A stretch of DNA of 16,100 nt from Deltaproteobacteria bacterium (GTDB lineage: Bacteria; Desulfobacterota; Desulfobacteria; Desulfobacterales; JAFDCJ01): contig JAJRVC010000257.1 of NCBI GenBank assembly GCA_024277475.1, forward strand, positions 1 through 16,100, written 5' to 3'. Shown one piece after another: positions 1 through 7,444 of the stretch (position 1 is its first letter; each line of letters starts with the position of its first letter). The notes under the pieces are model-generated. The model ran no database searches, was not told where the DNA came from, and saw only the letters and a list, made by a program, of their open reading frames with translations. A program made the position numbers and the translations under genes.

Positions 1-8
1 AATTCAGT

Positions 9-65
9 CAGAACTTACGTTCTGTGCAGCTAAAATAACAATTAGTTTAAATAACAATTAGTTAT
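9..65. repeat. Hairpin plus 16-bp tandem duplication at the left edge
   Basis: Positions 9-24 form a perfect 6-bp stem with a 4-nt loop (CAGAAC, TTAC, GTTCTG). Positions 34-49 and 50-65 are two copies of a 16-nt unit (AATAACAATTAGTTTA and AATAACAATTAGTTAT). The repeat ends where the aspartate kinase homology begins (about 63-70), so it marks a junction at which the kinase lost its N-terminal part. I cannot assign it to a known element. The left end of an insertion or a repair scar are both possible. Confidence 0.5.
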
Positions 66-780
66 AACGACGTAATTTCAAGTTTCGGCGAACGGTTATC
101 GGCATTGCTCTTGTCGAGTGTTATGCGTGCGCGAGGGGCAAAAGCAATCTACCGGATGCCCCACGACATCGGTATCATTACGAATGGCAAATTCGGGGAT
201 GCGGCAGGCAACCTGAAAAAACTGGCGAAAATGTTCAGAAAATACTTTTGCCGATGATCAACAAAAATCTAATCCTTTTCATCCCTGGGTTTTACGGTGT
301 CAGTGAACGGGGGGACATCACGACTTTCGGCCGGGGCGGCAGTGACTATTCGGCGGCTCTTATTGCGGTGGTATCCGGCGCAGAAAGCCTTGAGGTATGG
401 AAAGACGTTGACGGCTACCTGGGTGCCGATCCGAAATTTATTCCTGAATCACAACTTATCCCGGAATTTTCCTACGACGAGGCGGCTGAACTATCCTATT
501 TTGGAGCCAAAATATTCCATCCTCGCACTGTAGAACCTCTTCGAAAAGGGCGACTTATGATTGCCGTCAAAAACACTCTGAACCCGGATGCTGTGGGGAG
601 TGTCATCACCCACCGGAGAAGGGTGTTGGCTCCGGTGGTTAAAAGTGTTGCTTATACGGATGACATCGGTATATTGAAAGTACACGCCTCAGGAGTCGGT
701 GCTCGATTGGGTGTTCTAAGCCTGGTATCCGGCGAGCTTGCAGAAAATGAAATAAATATTAAGCCATCACTTCCAGTGGT
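63..780 (+). pseudogene. Aspartate kinase (lysC/thrA-type) pseudogene, truncated at both ends and frameshifted
   Basis: Aspartokinase phosphorylates L-aspartate, the first step to Lys, Thr and Met. From about 69 one frame reads DVISSFGERLSALLL, then HDIGIITNGKFGDA, both recognisable aspartokinase core motifs. That frame ends at a TGA at 246-248. Homology continues in the next frame from about 222 (KILLPMINKNLILFIPGF), through GRGGSDYSAALI, VDGYLGADPKFIP, AELSYFGAKIFHPRT and an ACT-domain stretch (GVGARLGVLSLV, LAENEINIK) that ends near 763. An A6 run at 216-221 is the likely frameshift site. After INIK a second shift probably occurs, since ITSS appears in another frame at 766-777. The N-terminal ATP/Mg part with the KFGGTS motif and most of the ACT region are missing. 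A 245-residue open frame runs from 248 to 985, but its last 65-70 residues are not kinase. A sequencing error could explain one shift but not both truncations. Confidence 0.85.
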
Positions 781-872
781 GGAAGCGGAAAGGTTCTACC
801 GACCCGGCGAGAAGACAGCGAAGTCATGGGGAATTCGAATTTTGGATTTAAATAGTCGAGTTAAATATCTTC

Positions 873-922
873 GCCCCCTTGCGGGGGGGCTTCCTGATGC
901 CACGCGCTCCGCGGGTGGAGCG
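873..922. repeat. Two adjacent GC-rich hairpins upstream of the GIY-YIG gene
   Basis: Hairpin one pairs CCCCC at 874-878 with GGGGG at 883-887 across a TTGC loop. Hairpin two pairs CGCTCC at 905-910 with GGAGCG at 917-922 across a 6-nt loop. Neither is followed by a clean T-tract, so they are not convincing terminators. They resemble REP-like palindromic DNA lying between the kinase relic and the GIY-YIG gene. Confidence 0.55.
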
Positions 923-974
923 GTCACTGAACTGAAAGGCTTTTTCCCTATTGATAAGGAATCAAGATCAATAA

Positions 975-1328
975 ATGAGTGCTAAAAAATGGATAGTTTA
1001 CCTGGTTTTATGTAGTGACAATTCTTTATACTGTGGAATTAGCAGTGATCTAAAAAAACGGTTGATAGCGCACAACTCGAGCAAGGGTGCCAAGTATACA
1101 AGATCACGGAGACCTGTTGAGTTGGTTGGTAGCAGTTGTGAAATGACAAAAAGCGAAGCACTTAAGCTGGAATACCGGATTAAACAATTGCCGGCTGACA
1201 AAAAGATATCTGAAATAGCAGGAAAGCGCAACAATGTCACAGTTTTGAAAAAAGACCGGGAGTCTCTGCAAAGGGAAATCAAGACCCTCAAAAAGAAAAT
1301 GGAACAATGTCTGAGGAATTATCAGTGA
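975..1328 (+). CDS. GIY-YIG nuclease-domain protein, UPF0213-like with extended C-terminus
   Basis: GIY-YIG domains are small metal-dependent endonuclease folds. Stand-alone UPF0213 members are widespread but mostly of unknown role. Here the signature appears as VYLVLC (residues 8-13) and LYCGI (18-22), followed by SDLKKRLIAHN (24-34), KGAKYTRSRRPVELV (37-51) and SEALKLEYRIKQL (60-72), the usual UPF0213 order with a candidate catalytic Glu in the last helix. The typical domain ends near residue 83. The remaining roughly 34 residues are Lys/Glu-rich (DRESLQREIKTLKKKMEQ) and look like a short coiled coil not usual in the family. The start at 975 has no strong Shine-Dalgarno sequence, only AAGGAATC about 14 nt upstream, and overlaps the spurious tail of the kinase relic. 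It is preceded by paired hairpins. The domain call is confident; the function is unknown. Confidence 0.85.
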   Translation: MSAKKWIVYLVLCSDNSLYCGISSDLKKRLIAHNSSKGAKYTRSRRPVELVGSSCEMTKSEALKLEYRIKQLPADKKISEIAGKRNNVTVLKKDRESLQREIKTLKKKMEQCLRNYQ

Positions 1329-1383
1329 ATAATGGCAGCATGGTAATATGAAGGTGATATTGGAATTTAGGAGGGCATGATTT

Positions 1384-3525
1384 ATGGGGAACAAGAATTC
1401 TTCAGAAAAGGTGATTATCACTACATGCTCTTATGATTGCGGTGCTCGCTGCCTGTTAAAAGTCGGAGTTAAGGATGGCACGATTACGCGTATTGGCACC
1501 GACGATGCCGGGGAATTCTGCCTGAAGGCTTGCCTCAGGGGGCTTTCGCAGAAACACGTGGTTTACTCTGCGGAGCGTCTTACCAAACCCTTAAAAAGGA
1601 TCGGCCAGCGCGGGAGCGGCCAATTTGAGCCGATATCGTGGGAAGAAGCCCTGGAGACGGTTGCACGGCAACTCAAGCATGTTAAAGAAACATACGGACC
1701 ACAGGCCGTTTTGCTGATGGACCATTACGGCAATGAGGGGACTTTGCATCACACCCGTAAGGTAGCCGCGCGTTTTTTCAGCCTTTTCGGCGGGTTCACG
1801 GCTGTGAAGGGCAATGCCTCCATGGAGGCCGCATTATTTGCCTCCAAGACTACCCTGGGAACCCTATATACCGGTAACAGTCGCGACAATTTTCTATATT
1901 CCAAATTGATTATATTTTGGGGTTGGGACCCATTGATTTCGAGGTTCAGGCCTTACACCGACAGTTATTTAAGACTCGCTGCAAAAAAAGGCGTTAAGAT
2001 TGTGTGCGTCGATCCCCGCCTCAATGCCACCGCCAAATCTCTTAATGCAGACTGGATCCCTGTAAAACCGGGTACGGACACAGCCCTGCTTTTAGCCATG
2101 GCAAATTACATGATTACACAGGATTGCTTCGATCGGGCCTTCATACAGACATATACAGCCGGTTTTGATAAATTTAAAGCATATGTAACAGGACAGGAAG
2201 ACGGGGTGCCGAAAACACCCGGCTGGGCATCCGAAATCACGGGTGTGCCGACCCGGACAATTGAACGACTTGCTCGGGACTATGCAACCATAAAACCGGC
2301 TGCCCTGTGCACCGGCTGGGCACCCGGACGTAGTGCCTTTGGGGAACAGTTTCAGCGTGCTGCAATTACATTGGCGGCCATGACCGGCAACATCGGCATT
2401 CGAGGGGGCCATGTAGCCGGCGGTACCGATGTGATGGCAATGGGCGCTGTAGTCGGATCTTTACCTGTTCCGCCCCATCAAGGTCCGAGTGTTCATGTGA
2501 CCGACATTTACGATGCACTGCTTAAGGGCAAATCGGGCGGCTTTTCGTCCGACATTAAAATGCTCCACATCGTCGGCTGTAACATGTTGAACCAATTTTT
2601 GAACCTGAATAAAGGGTTACAGGCTCTTAAAATGCCGGAATTCATCGTCGTTCATGAATTGTTCCTCACACCCACCGCGCGGTTTGCCGATATCGTGCTG
2701 CCGGTTACCCATTACCTTGAGCAGGAGGACATCGGTCAACCTTGGTCGGGCGGACCTTATCGCATATACATGAACAAGGTAATCGAGCCCGTGTCCGGAG
2801 TTCGTTCAGACCTGAGTATATTTTCGGATTTGGCGGCACGGTTGAATATCGAAGGCTATAATGGCAAAACCGACCGACAGTGGCTCAAAGAATTTGTAGA
2901 TGCCACACCTGGATTGCCTCATTTTGATGATTTTCGCTGTCAGGGTGTGCATCGCATTGAATTGAACGAACCATGGATTGCCTTTCAAGAGCAAATTAAG
3001 GATTTTAAGAATAATCCTTTTACCACACCTTCAGGCAAGATCGAAATTTTCAGCCGGAAGATCAATGAAATGAACAATCCTCTAATACCACCTATCCCCA
3101 AATTCATCCCGCCCTGGGAAGGCCCTGAAGATGAGCGGGCTCAGCAGTACCCCATTCAACTCATCAGCCCGCACGCCAGGACCCGGGTCAATTCTCAGTT
3201 TGACAACATTGCCCGACTCAAAGACAAAGCCGACGACAGGGTCTGGATCAATCCTGAAGATGCAAAGGCCCGCGGTATTGCCGACGGCGATCCGGTTTTT
3301 CTATACAACGACCGCGGTCGTCTGCATTCGATTGCCAGGGTCGCCGAGCGCATTCGACCGGGAGTTGCCAGTTTGGACGCCGGTGCCTGGTACCGGCCGG
3401 ACCCGCAAGGGGTCGATAAGGGCGGGTGCGTGAATGTTCTCACTAAAGACCGGATGTCACCCGCCGGTGCTTTTGCCTGCAACAGTTGTCTGGTCCAGAT
3501 CGAGCTATGCAAGGGTGCTGGATAA
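1384..3525 (+). CDS. Molybdopterin (bis-MGD) oxidoreductase, DMSO reductase family, cytoplasmic, [4Fe-4S]-containing
   Basis: This is a 713-residue catalytic subunit of the DMSO reductase superfamily. An N-terminal [4Fe-4S] motif is visible as C15-x3-C19-x3-C23-x26-C50, followed by the typical [14 protein letters not shown] segment. Molybdopterin-binding blocks follow: [15 protein letters not shown] (about 179-193), [27 protein letters not shown], then GNIGIRGGH near 340. The dinucleotide-binding domain fills about 595-708 ([31 protein letters not shown]). By motif alignment GNASMEAA (143-150) corresponds to the DMSO reductase segment carrying the Ser ligand to Mo, which makes Ser146 the candidate ligand (inference). 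There is no twin-Arg or other signal peptide, so the protein is predicted cytoplasmic. No iron-sulfur or membrane partner subunit adjoins it. AGGAGG at 1369-1374, 9 nt upstream, fixes this start. The substrate cannot be read from sequence; another oxidoreductase or hydroxylase of the family is possible. Confidence 0.9.
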   Translation: MGNKNSSEKVIITTCSYDCGARCLLKVGVKDGTITRIGTDDAGEFCLKACLRGLSQKHVVYSAERLTKPLKRIGQRGSGQFEPISWEEALETVARQLKHVKETYGPQAVLLMDHYGNEGTLHHTRKVAARFFSLFGGFTAVKGNASMEAALFASKTTLGTLYTGNSRDNFLYSKLIIFWGWDPLISRFRPYTDSYLRLAAKKGVKIVCVDPRLNATAKSLNADWIPVKPGTDTALLLAMANYMITQDCFDRAFIQTYTAGFDKFKAYVTGQEDGVPKTPGWASEITGVPTRTIERLARDYATIKPAALCTGWAPGRSAFGEQFQRAAITLAAMTGNIGIRGGHVAGGTDVMAMGAVVGSLPVPPHQGPSVHVTDIYDALLKGKSGGFSSDIKMLHIVGCNMLNQFLNLNKGLQALKMPEFIVVHELFLTPTARFADIVLPVTHYLEQEDIGQPWSGGPYRIYMNKVIEPVSGVRSDLSIFSDLAARLNIEGYNGKTDRQWLKEFVDATPGLPHFDDFRCQGVHRIELNEPWIAFQEQIKDFKNNPFTTPSGKIEIFSRKINEMNNPLIPPIPKFIPPWEGPEDERAQQYPIQLISPHARTRVNSQFDNIARLKDKADDRVWINPEDAKARGIADGDPVFLYNDRGRLHSIARVAERIRPGVASLDAGAWYRPDPQGVDKGGCVNVLTKDRMSPAGAFACNSCLVQIELCKGAG

Positions 3526-3598
3526 AATAATCGATGCCTGATATCCTATTAAAGGCTGAAGGTAGAAATTATAATAATGCGGAACTATCCTGGAATTC

Positions 3599-3632
3599 TT
3601 GACTATTTTTGTTGTTTCAATTATTATATAAT
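3599..3632 (+). promoter_or_regulatory. Probable sigma70 promoter for the HU/IHF-like gene
   Basis: TTGACT at 3599-3604 is followed after 17 nt by TATTAT (3622-3627), inside an AT-rich run that also contains TATAAT at 3627-3632. It lies about 70-100 nt upstream of the HU-like start. The rest of the 174-nt gap after the molybdoenzyme (3526-3598) shows no gene and no clear terminator. Confidence 0.5.
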
Positions 3633-3699
3633 AATATCAGGGTGATGTCGGCCAAGTGAGTATAACCATCTAAAATTATAAATAAAACCAGGGAGAACC

Positions 3700-3975
3700 A
3701 TGAATAAGCTTGAACTTATTGACGCGTTGAAAAATGAATGCCGGATTTCGAAAAAAGAAGCGGCAACAATTATTGATTTGTTTTTTGGAAAAATTTCTGA
3801 AGCGCTTGCAGAGGGTAATCGGGTTGAAATCCGCGGACTATGTTCCTTTTATGTCAAGAAATACAAGGCGTATGCCGGAAGGAATCCGAGAACCGGGGAA
3901 CCGACCCGGGTGAAACCCAAAAAACTGCCGTTTTTCAAATGCGGCAAAGAATTAAGGGACCGGGTGGATTATTGA
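3700..3975 (+). CDS. HU/IHF-family DNA-binding protein
   Basis: This is a 91-residue protein, the standard length of the HU/IHF family of dimeric DNA-bending nucleoid proteins. The N-terminal helices (KLELIDALKNECRISKKEA, residues 3-21) are followed by GLCSFYVKKYKAYAGRNPRT. The GRNPRTGE signature (60-67) with Pro63 forms the DNA-intercalating beta-arm. The C-terminus VKPKKLPFFKCGKELRD fits the final strand and helix. GGGAG at 3691-3695 lies 4 nt before the ATG, and a sigma70-like promoter sits upstream, so the gene is probably monocistronic. Whether it acts as HU homodimer or IHF-like subunit cannot be told from sequence. The family call is secure. Confidence 0.93.
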   Translation: MNKLELIDALKNECRISKKEAATIIDLFFGKISEALAEGNRVEIRGLCSFYVKKYKAYAGRNPRTGEPTRVKPKKLPFFKCGKELRDRVDY

Positions 3976-4072
3976 CTGACAGATTTTTTTTAACACTGAA
4001 TATTGCATGTTAATGTGTATCAAGGCAACGACCGTGGTTGGCAGGAGGAAAGTAAAAAAAAAGTTCTTCTGA
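3976..4072. other. Convergent intergenic spacer with A/T tracts
   Basis: The 97-nt gap between the plus-strand HU-like gene and the minus-strand sulfatase end contains T8 near 3985, an A9 run near 4053 and a T-run at 4076-4084. These could serve as weak bidirectional termination sequences, but I see no strong GC stem. No gene is apparent. Confidence 0.3.
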
Positions 4073-6718
4073 TCATTTTTTTTTGAGCGGCTTCGAAAGC
4101 AGTCTACGATATGTTCTGCCTTCCACTTTGCCAAGGTAATCAAGAAGGTCCTGCTCCATCTTTGCCGCCAGATAGGGTTGCTCGTGAAGCAGGTTGTCTT
4201 TCTCCGATGGGTCTTTAATCACATTAAACAGTTGCAACAGATCCAGTTCGGCAAAATAAATTAATTTCCATTCCCAATTGCGATACAGAAAATAGCGCTT
4301 TTTGAATGAAGCCCTTCCAACCACATCCCTTTTAAGATACCGTTGCCTCTCTTTCCCCAGGATCAGGGGAACAAGAGAAATCCCCATATGAGGGTCATCA
4401 TAAGGCGGGTCGATTGAATAGCCGGCAAGATCAGCAATGGTTGGGGCCATGTCGGCGGCGATAGCCGGCACGTCTTCAAATCTTTTTTGAATACCGTGCG
4501 AGACAAGGATCAGCGGAATTCGAATTTCTTCTTCATAGACAGTATGTCCGTGGAGACTGGCGCCGTGTTCCCAGAATTGTTCCCCATGGTCGGATATGAA
4601 CAGGATAACCGTCCTGTCATAAAATCTCTCCTCTTTGAGCCAAGATACAAACCGACTGAACGCGCGGTCAACATATGACAAATTATTATCGTATAAATCC
4701 CGCGGTGTATCACCAAAGTCCACCCCGGCATCTTTCTTCCACAGATCATTGTGAACGTCCATAAGATGTAAAAAACAGAGAAACCGTTCACCGGCCGGCA
4801 GTGCGCTGAGTGCGTTTCGAGCTGATTCGAACACTTCATCCGCCGTCGCTGAGCTCCGGTCGCTGACAACGCGTGGAATGGCAAGTTCGGTAACCGGTAG
4901 ATCCGGTGGGAAGATGTCTCGCGGGCCGAATCCTTTCATCAACATGTAATGCTGAATTCCCTCAGCCTGTGCAATTTTAAAATATAGATTTCGCTGATAT
5001 AAACCCGGACCGTAAAGATCAAACCGGCTTCTACCGGCAACCAGAAACGGAAAAGCGGCAAAAGATCCACCACCCTGACTGTAGGCCCGCCGAAAAGATA
5101 TCGCCTCCTTTGCGGCCCAGCGGTCCAGAAAAGGTGTCAGGTTGCGGTGGTAGCCGGCGGAATGAAAGGCATCACCCCGTAAGGAATCCACCACAATGAC
5201 CAGCAAATTGAAGTCTTGGGGCAAAAGTGATGGATGGGACTTGCTCAGTCTCCAGGGTTGGGGCCATGGATGGGGGTTGCTGTTTTGAGGTGGACGTTGT
5301 CCGAGATTAATCCATTTACCCAATCCCAGCGTATTAGCGAATTCTCTGGCAAACGTTGTATCCACCCGGGTGAGTTCGTTGAATTGAAGCACGGCGGCCT
5401 TGACCTCAAGATATCTTCCAAGGCCATAAAATGGTAAAAATCCAAGAGCTGCTGTAATTGCCAGGGTAACCCCCAGCCGGTGAAAATTAGAGGGCGCTTT
5501 GGATTTTGGGAAAAAAAGCTGTTCTATCAGCAACAGAGCTGTTCCGGCTGTTACCAAAGATATGATTTTTAATATTGCCCCTTTGAGATAGGAAAAAGTA
5601 GTAAACCATGGATTAAACAGATCCCCGAATAAAACCACATAGTCGATTAATGTGCATACGCCAAGGGTAGAGATCAAGAGCAATATCCAGCATGTTTTTG
5701 TATTTTGGCGAAATGTTAAAAACCGGGTAAGCGGGAAAAGAATTGTTGCGCCGAAGGTAAACGAAACGATACCAATCAGGCTGGTATTTTTAGGTTGGGG
5801 TATATGAGGAATAATCCGGTAAAAAACACCTGAAAATAGGATTCCGCTCGATACGCTAAAAAAAATAGATATCTGCCATACCGTTGATTTTAAATGCAGA
5901 TTATTGATCTGCCAGGATATTGCATAAAAAAGGGTCAGGAAAAGAAAAGCCGTAAAAATTGCCACTAAAGAAAAAAATATCAGGAAAAATATTGTCCATT
6001 TAAACTCCTGGATCTTATGAAATTTATAAAACAGACGGCTGAAGCCCAATAGTATGATGAGCATGCCGATTCCAAGCCATACACTGGTAATCCCGGACAA
6101 TATCGAGGGAAAAACATATCTCAAATAGGATTCAAAATTCGAGTCCAGCAAGATTTTATTTGCCAAACGATGCCAGGACGGGTCAAAAAAGGAAACGGCG
6201 GCGCCAAAAACAAATAGCAGAATAAGGAAAAGTCTCGCATTTACCGCGGGTTGCCGTAGCAGCAGCAGTTGATGACCGCAGTCGGGGAAACCAGGACGCC
6301 GGAAGGCAATAACCCCCTGGATAAGAGTGGATATCAGCAGGACTGCATAAACAAGAGGCAGAAAGTCTGTCTGTTGCAAAAAGAGCAACAGCGCACCGGC
6401 GGCGACACCGAGGACTTGAAGACAGACTAAAAATGGCAACAATCTGTTATTTACAAATGATGGATGCCGCATCTGCCGGAGTTGTACCCAACACACCAGA
6501 ATTAGATAAACCAGGCCGAATCCCATGCACAAGGTGATATTGGCCCGAATCCAGGCAAATCCCGGACTTTCACCCACCGAAATTTCCTGGCCCAGAGGGC
6601 TGTGGACCGCAGAGAAAAGTGCGTTGAAAACAACGATGAACAGAGCTCCCGAGAAATGAAGCCATGGCAAGATTCGATAATGTCTTGTTTTCTCGTCGTC
6701 TGATGGAAGGAGAGACAT
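4073..6718 (-). CDS. Polytopic inner-membrane sulfatase-fold (alkaline phosphatase superfamily) protein
   Basis: An 881-residue protein. The first about 430 residues are a series of hydrophobic membrane helices (about 10-12); the rest is a sulfatase/phosphotransferase domain expected in the periplasm. Visible metal and catalytic elements are VIVVDSLRGD (Asp511 numbering from this start), HLMDVHND, and SDHGEQFWEHG then LHGHTVYEEE (Asp710, His711, His725). The nucleophile region reads SQGGGSFAAFPFLVAG, with Ser552 where Cys- or Thr-type enzymes carry C/T-x-P-S-R or a Thr. The layout resembles LtaS/OpgB-like phosphotransferases and membrane sulfatases; the substrate (lipid head group, glycan, sulfate ester) is unknown. 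The ATG at 6716-6718 is preferred because the open frame upstream to 6856 overlaps the P460 gene; TTGGAAAA upstream is a weak ribosome site. It is the last gene of the minus operon, 71 nt after the P460-like gene. Confidence 0.85.
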   Translation of the reverse strand: MSLLPSDDEKTRHYRILPWLHFSGALFIVVFNALFSAVHSPLGQEISVGESPGFAWIRANITLCMGFGLVYLILVCWVQLRQMRHPSFVNNRLLPFLVCLQVLGVAAGALLLFLQQTDFLPLVYAVLLISTLIQGVIAFRRPGFPDCGHQLLLLRQPAVNARLFLILLFVFGAAVSFFDPSWHRLANKILLDSNFESYLRYVFPSILSGITSVWLGIGMLIILLGFSRLFYKFHKIQEFKWTIFFLIFFSLVAIFTAFLFLTLFYAISWQINNLHLKSTVWQISIFFSVSSGILFSGVFYRIIPHIPQPKNTSLIGIVSFTFGATILFPLTRFLTFRQNTKTCWILLLISTLGVCTLIDYVVLFGDLFNPWFTTFSYLKGAILKIISLVTAGTALLLIEQLFFPKSKAPSNFHRLGVTLAITAALGFLPFYGLGRYLEVKAAVLQFNELTRVDTTFAREFANTLGLGKWINLGQRPPQNSNPHPWPQPWRLSKSHPSLLPQDFNLLVIVVDSLRGDAFHSAGYHRNLTPFLDRWAAKEAISFRRAYSQGGGSFAAFPFLVAGRSRFDLYGPGLYQRNLYFKIAQAEGIQHYMLMKGFGPRDIFPPDLPVTELAIPRVVSDRSSATADEVFESARNALSALPAGERFLCFLHLMDVHNDLWKKDAGVDFGDTPRDLYDNNLSYVDRAFSRFVSWLKEERFYDRTVILFISDHGEQFWEHGASLHGHTVYEEEIRIPLILVSHGIQKRFEDVPAIAADMAPTIADLAGYSIDPPYDDPHMGISLVPLILGKERQRYLKRDVVGRASFKKRYFLYRNWEWKLIYFAELDLLQLFNVIKDPSEKDNLLHEQPYLAAKMEQDLLDYLGKVEGRTYRRLLSKPLKKK

Positions 6719-6789
6719 ATATTTTCCAATTAAAATTACAACAATCCTGAGTCCTGAACCCCTGATATGGTTACGAATTAGATGCCAGT

Positions 6790-7419
6790 CTAAGGAAACC
6801 GGGTGAAAATCAGGTCTCCTGTCAAGTGAAATGCAATGCTGTGACATTGATGGCATTCGCGCACTTTTGCAGCAGTCATAGAGGGCTTTCCATCCGGAGT
6901 AAACCTGGTATAGGTCCAGTTTGCCGGATAGAATGCTTTAAAAGATGGATTCTTAGGCGCTTTTATTTTTACCATGGCAGCGATTTCAATCAATTTATCA
7001 TTTTCTTTCTGAAATGCATCCCCCTGGTAGGTTTCAATGATAATCCTGGTCCCGACAGGCCAGAATCGGAAAGCCCCCTGGTCCCCTTTCTTTCGCTCAG
7101 ATACGGATCGCTGCAAATCTGAATTTCGGAAAAAAATCCAGGCACTCCGGTTACTTGCAAACCGGCGGATGTTAATAAATTTAACCGACCATCCGTTAGC
7201 TGGATTTCCTGAAGCATCACGATAAGCCTGCAGCTTTAACAATTGATTCGAGTATCGGTATTCAGCAGGAATCACAAGGGACGGGTCTTTAATGAGCCTT
7301 AAGCCGGGTGGCGTAAGGAGGATTTCAGCTTCCATCGAATGGATTGAGACGGCTAACGAGGCCAGAAAAAAAAATGCACCCGGGATGAGTATTTTCCGGA
7401 TGCGGTTCTGATTCTTCAT
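6790..7419 (-). CDS. Cytochrome P460-like periplasmic haem protein
   Basis: A 209-residue protein with a basic N-terminus and hydrophobic stretch (residues 9-28) consistent with a Sec signal or anchor. The mature part carries the P460-type beta domain (GWSVKFINIRRF, FRFWPVGTRIIIETYQ, AAMVKIKAP) and a C-terminal haem c motif C189-H-Q-C192-H193. P460 proteins bind an unusual haem cross-linked to Lys, in some cases oxidising hydroxylamine. Whether a cross-link Lys is present here cannot be decided by eye. The domain ends soon after CHQCH (RECHQCHSIAFHLTGD), which is normal for the family. The start has GGGA 8 nt upstream. It lies 25 nt after the upstream cytochrome c gene and 71 nt before the sulfatase, so it is co-transcribed. 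The function is probably redox in the periplasm; the substrate is unknown. Confidence 0.75.
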   Translation of the reverse strand: MKNQNRIRKILIPGAFFFLASLAVSIHSMEAEILLTPPGLRLIKDPSLVIPAEYRYSNQLLKLQAYRDASGNPANGWSVKFINIRRFASNRSAWIFFRNSDLQRSVSERKKGDQGAFRFWPVGTRIIIETYQGDAFQKENDKLIEIAAMVKIKAPKNPSFKAFYPANWTYTRFTPDGKPSMTAAKVRECHQCHSIAFHLTGDLIFTRFP

Positions 7420-7444
7420 CTTTTCCCATTCATAACTTGCAAGG

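Noticed and set aside
873..922. Rho-independent terminators
   Set aside because: The stems are good, but neither strand shows a T-run directly after them.
248..985. Single intact 245-residue aspartate kinase
   Set aside because: The start lies inside the conserved domain, kinase sequence continues upstream in another frame, and the last 65-70 residues are translated hairpin and spacer DNA.
3195..3512. Minus-strand open frame inside the molybdoenzyme gene
   Set aside because: It is antisense to strongly conserved coding sequence, with no ribosome site or recognisable motif; it is a shadow frame. The same applies to the other frames opposite or within the listed genes.
6719..6856. N-terminal extension of the sulfatase-fold protein
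   Set aside because: It would overlap the P460 gene by 67 nt, adds a polar segment before the first membrane helices and has no ribosome site. The ATG at 6718 fits better.
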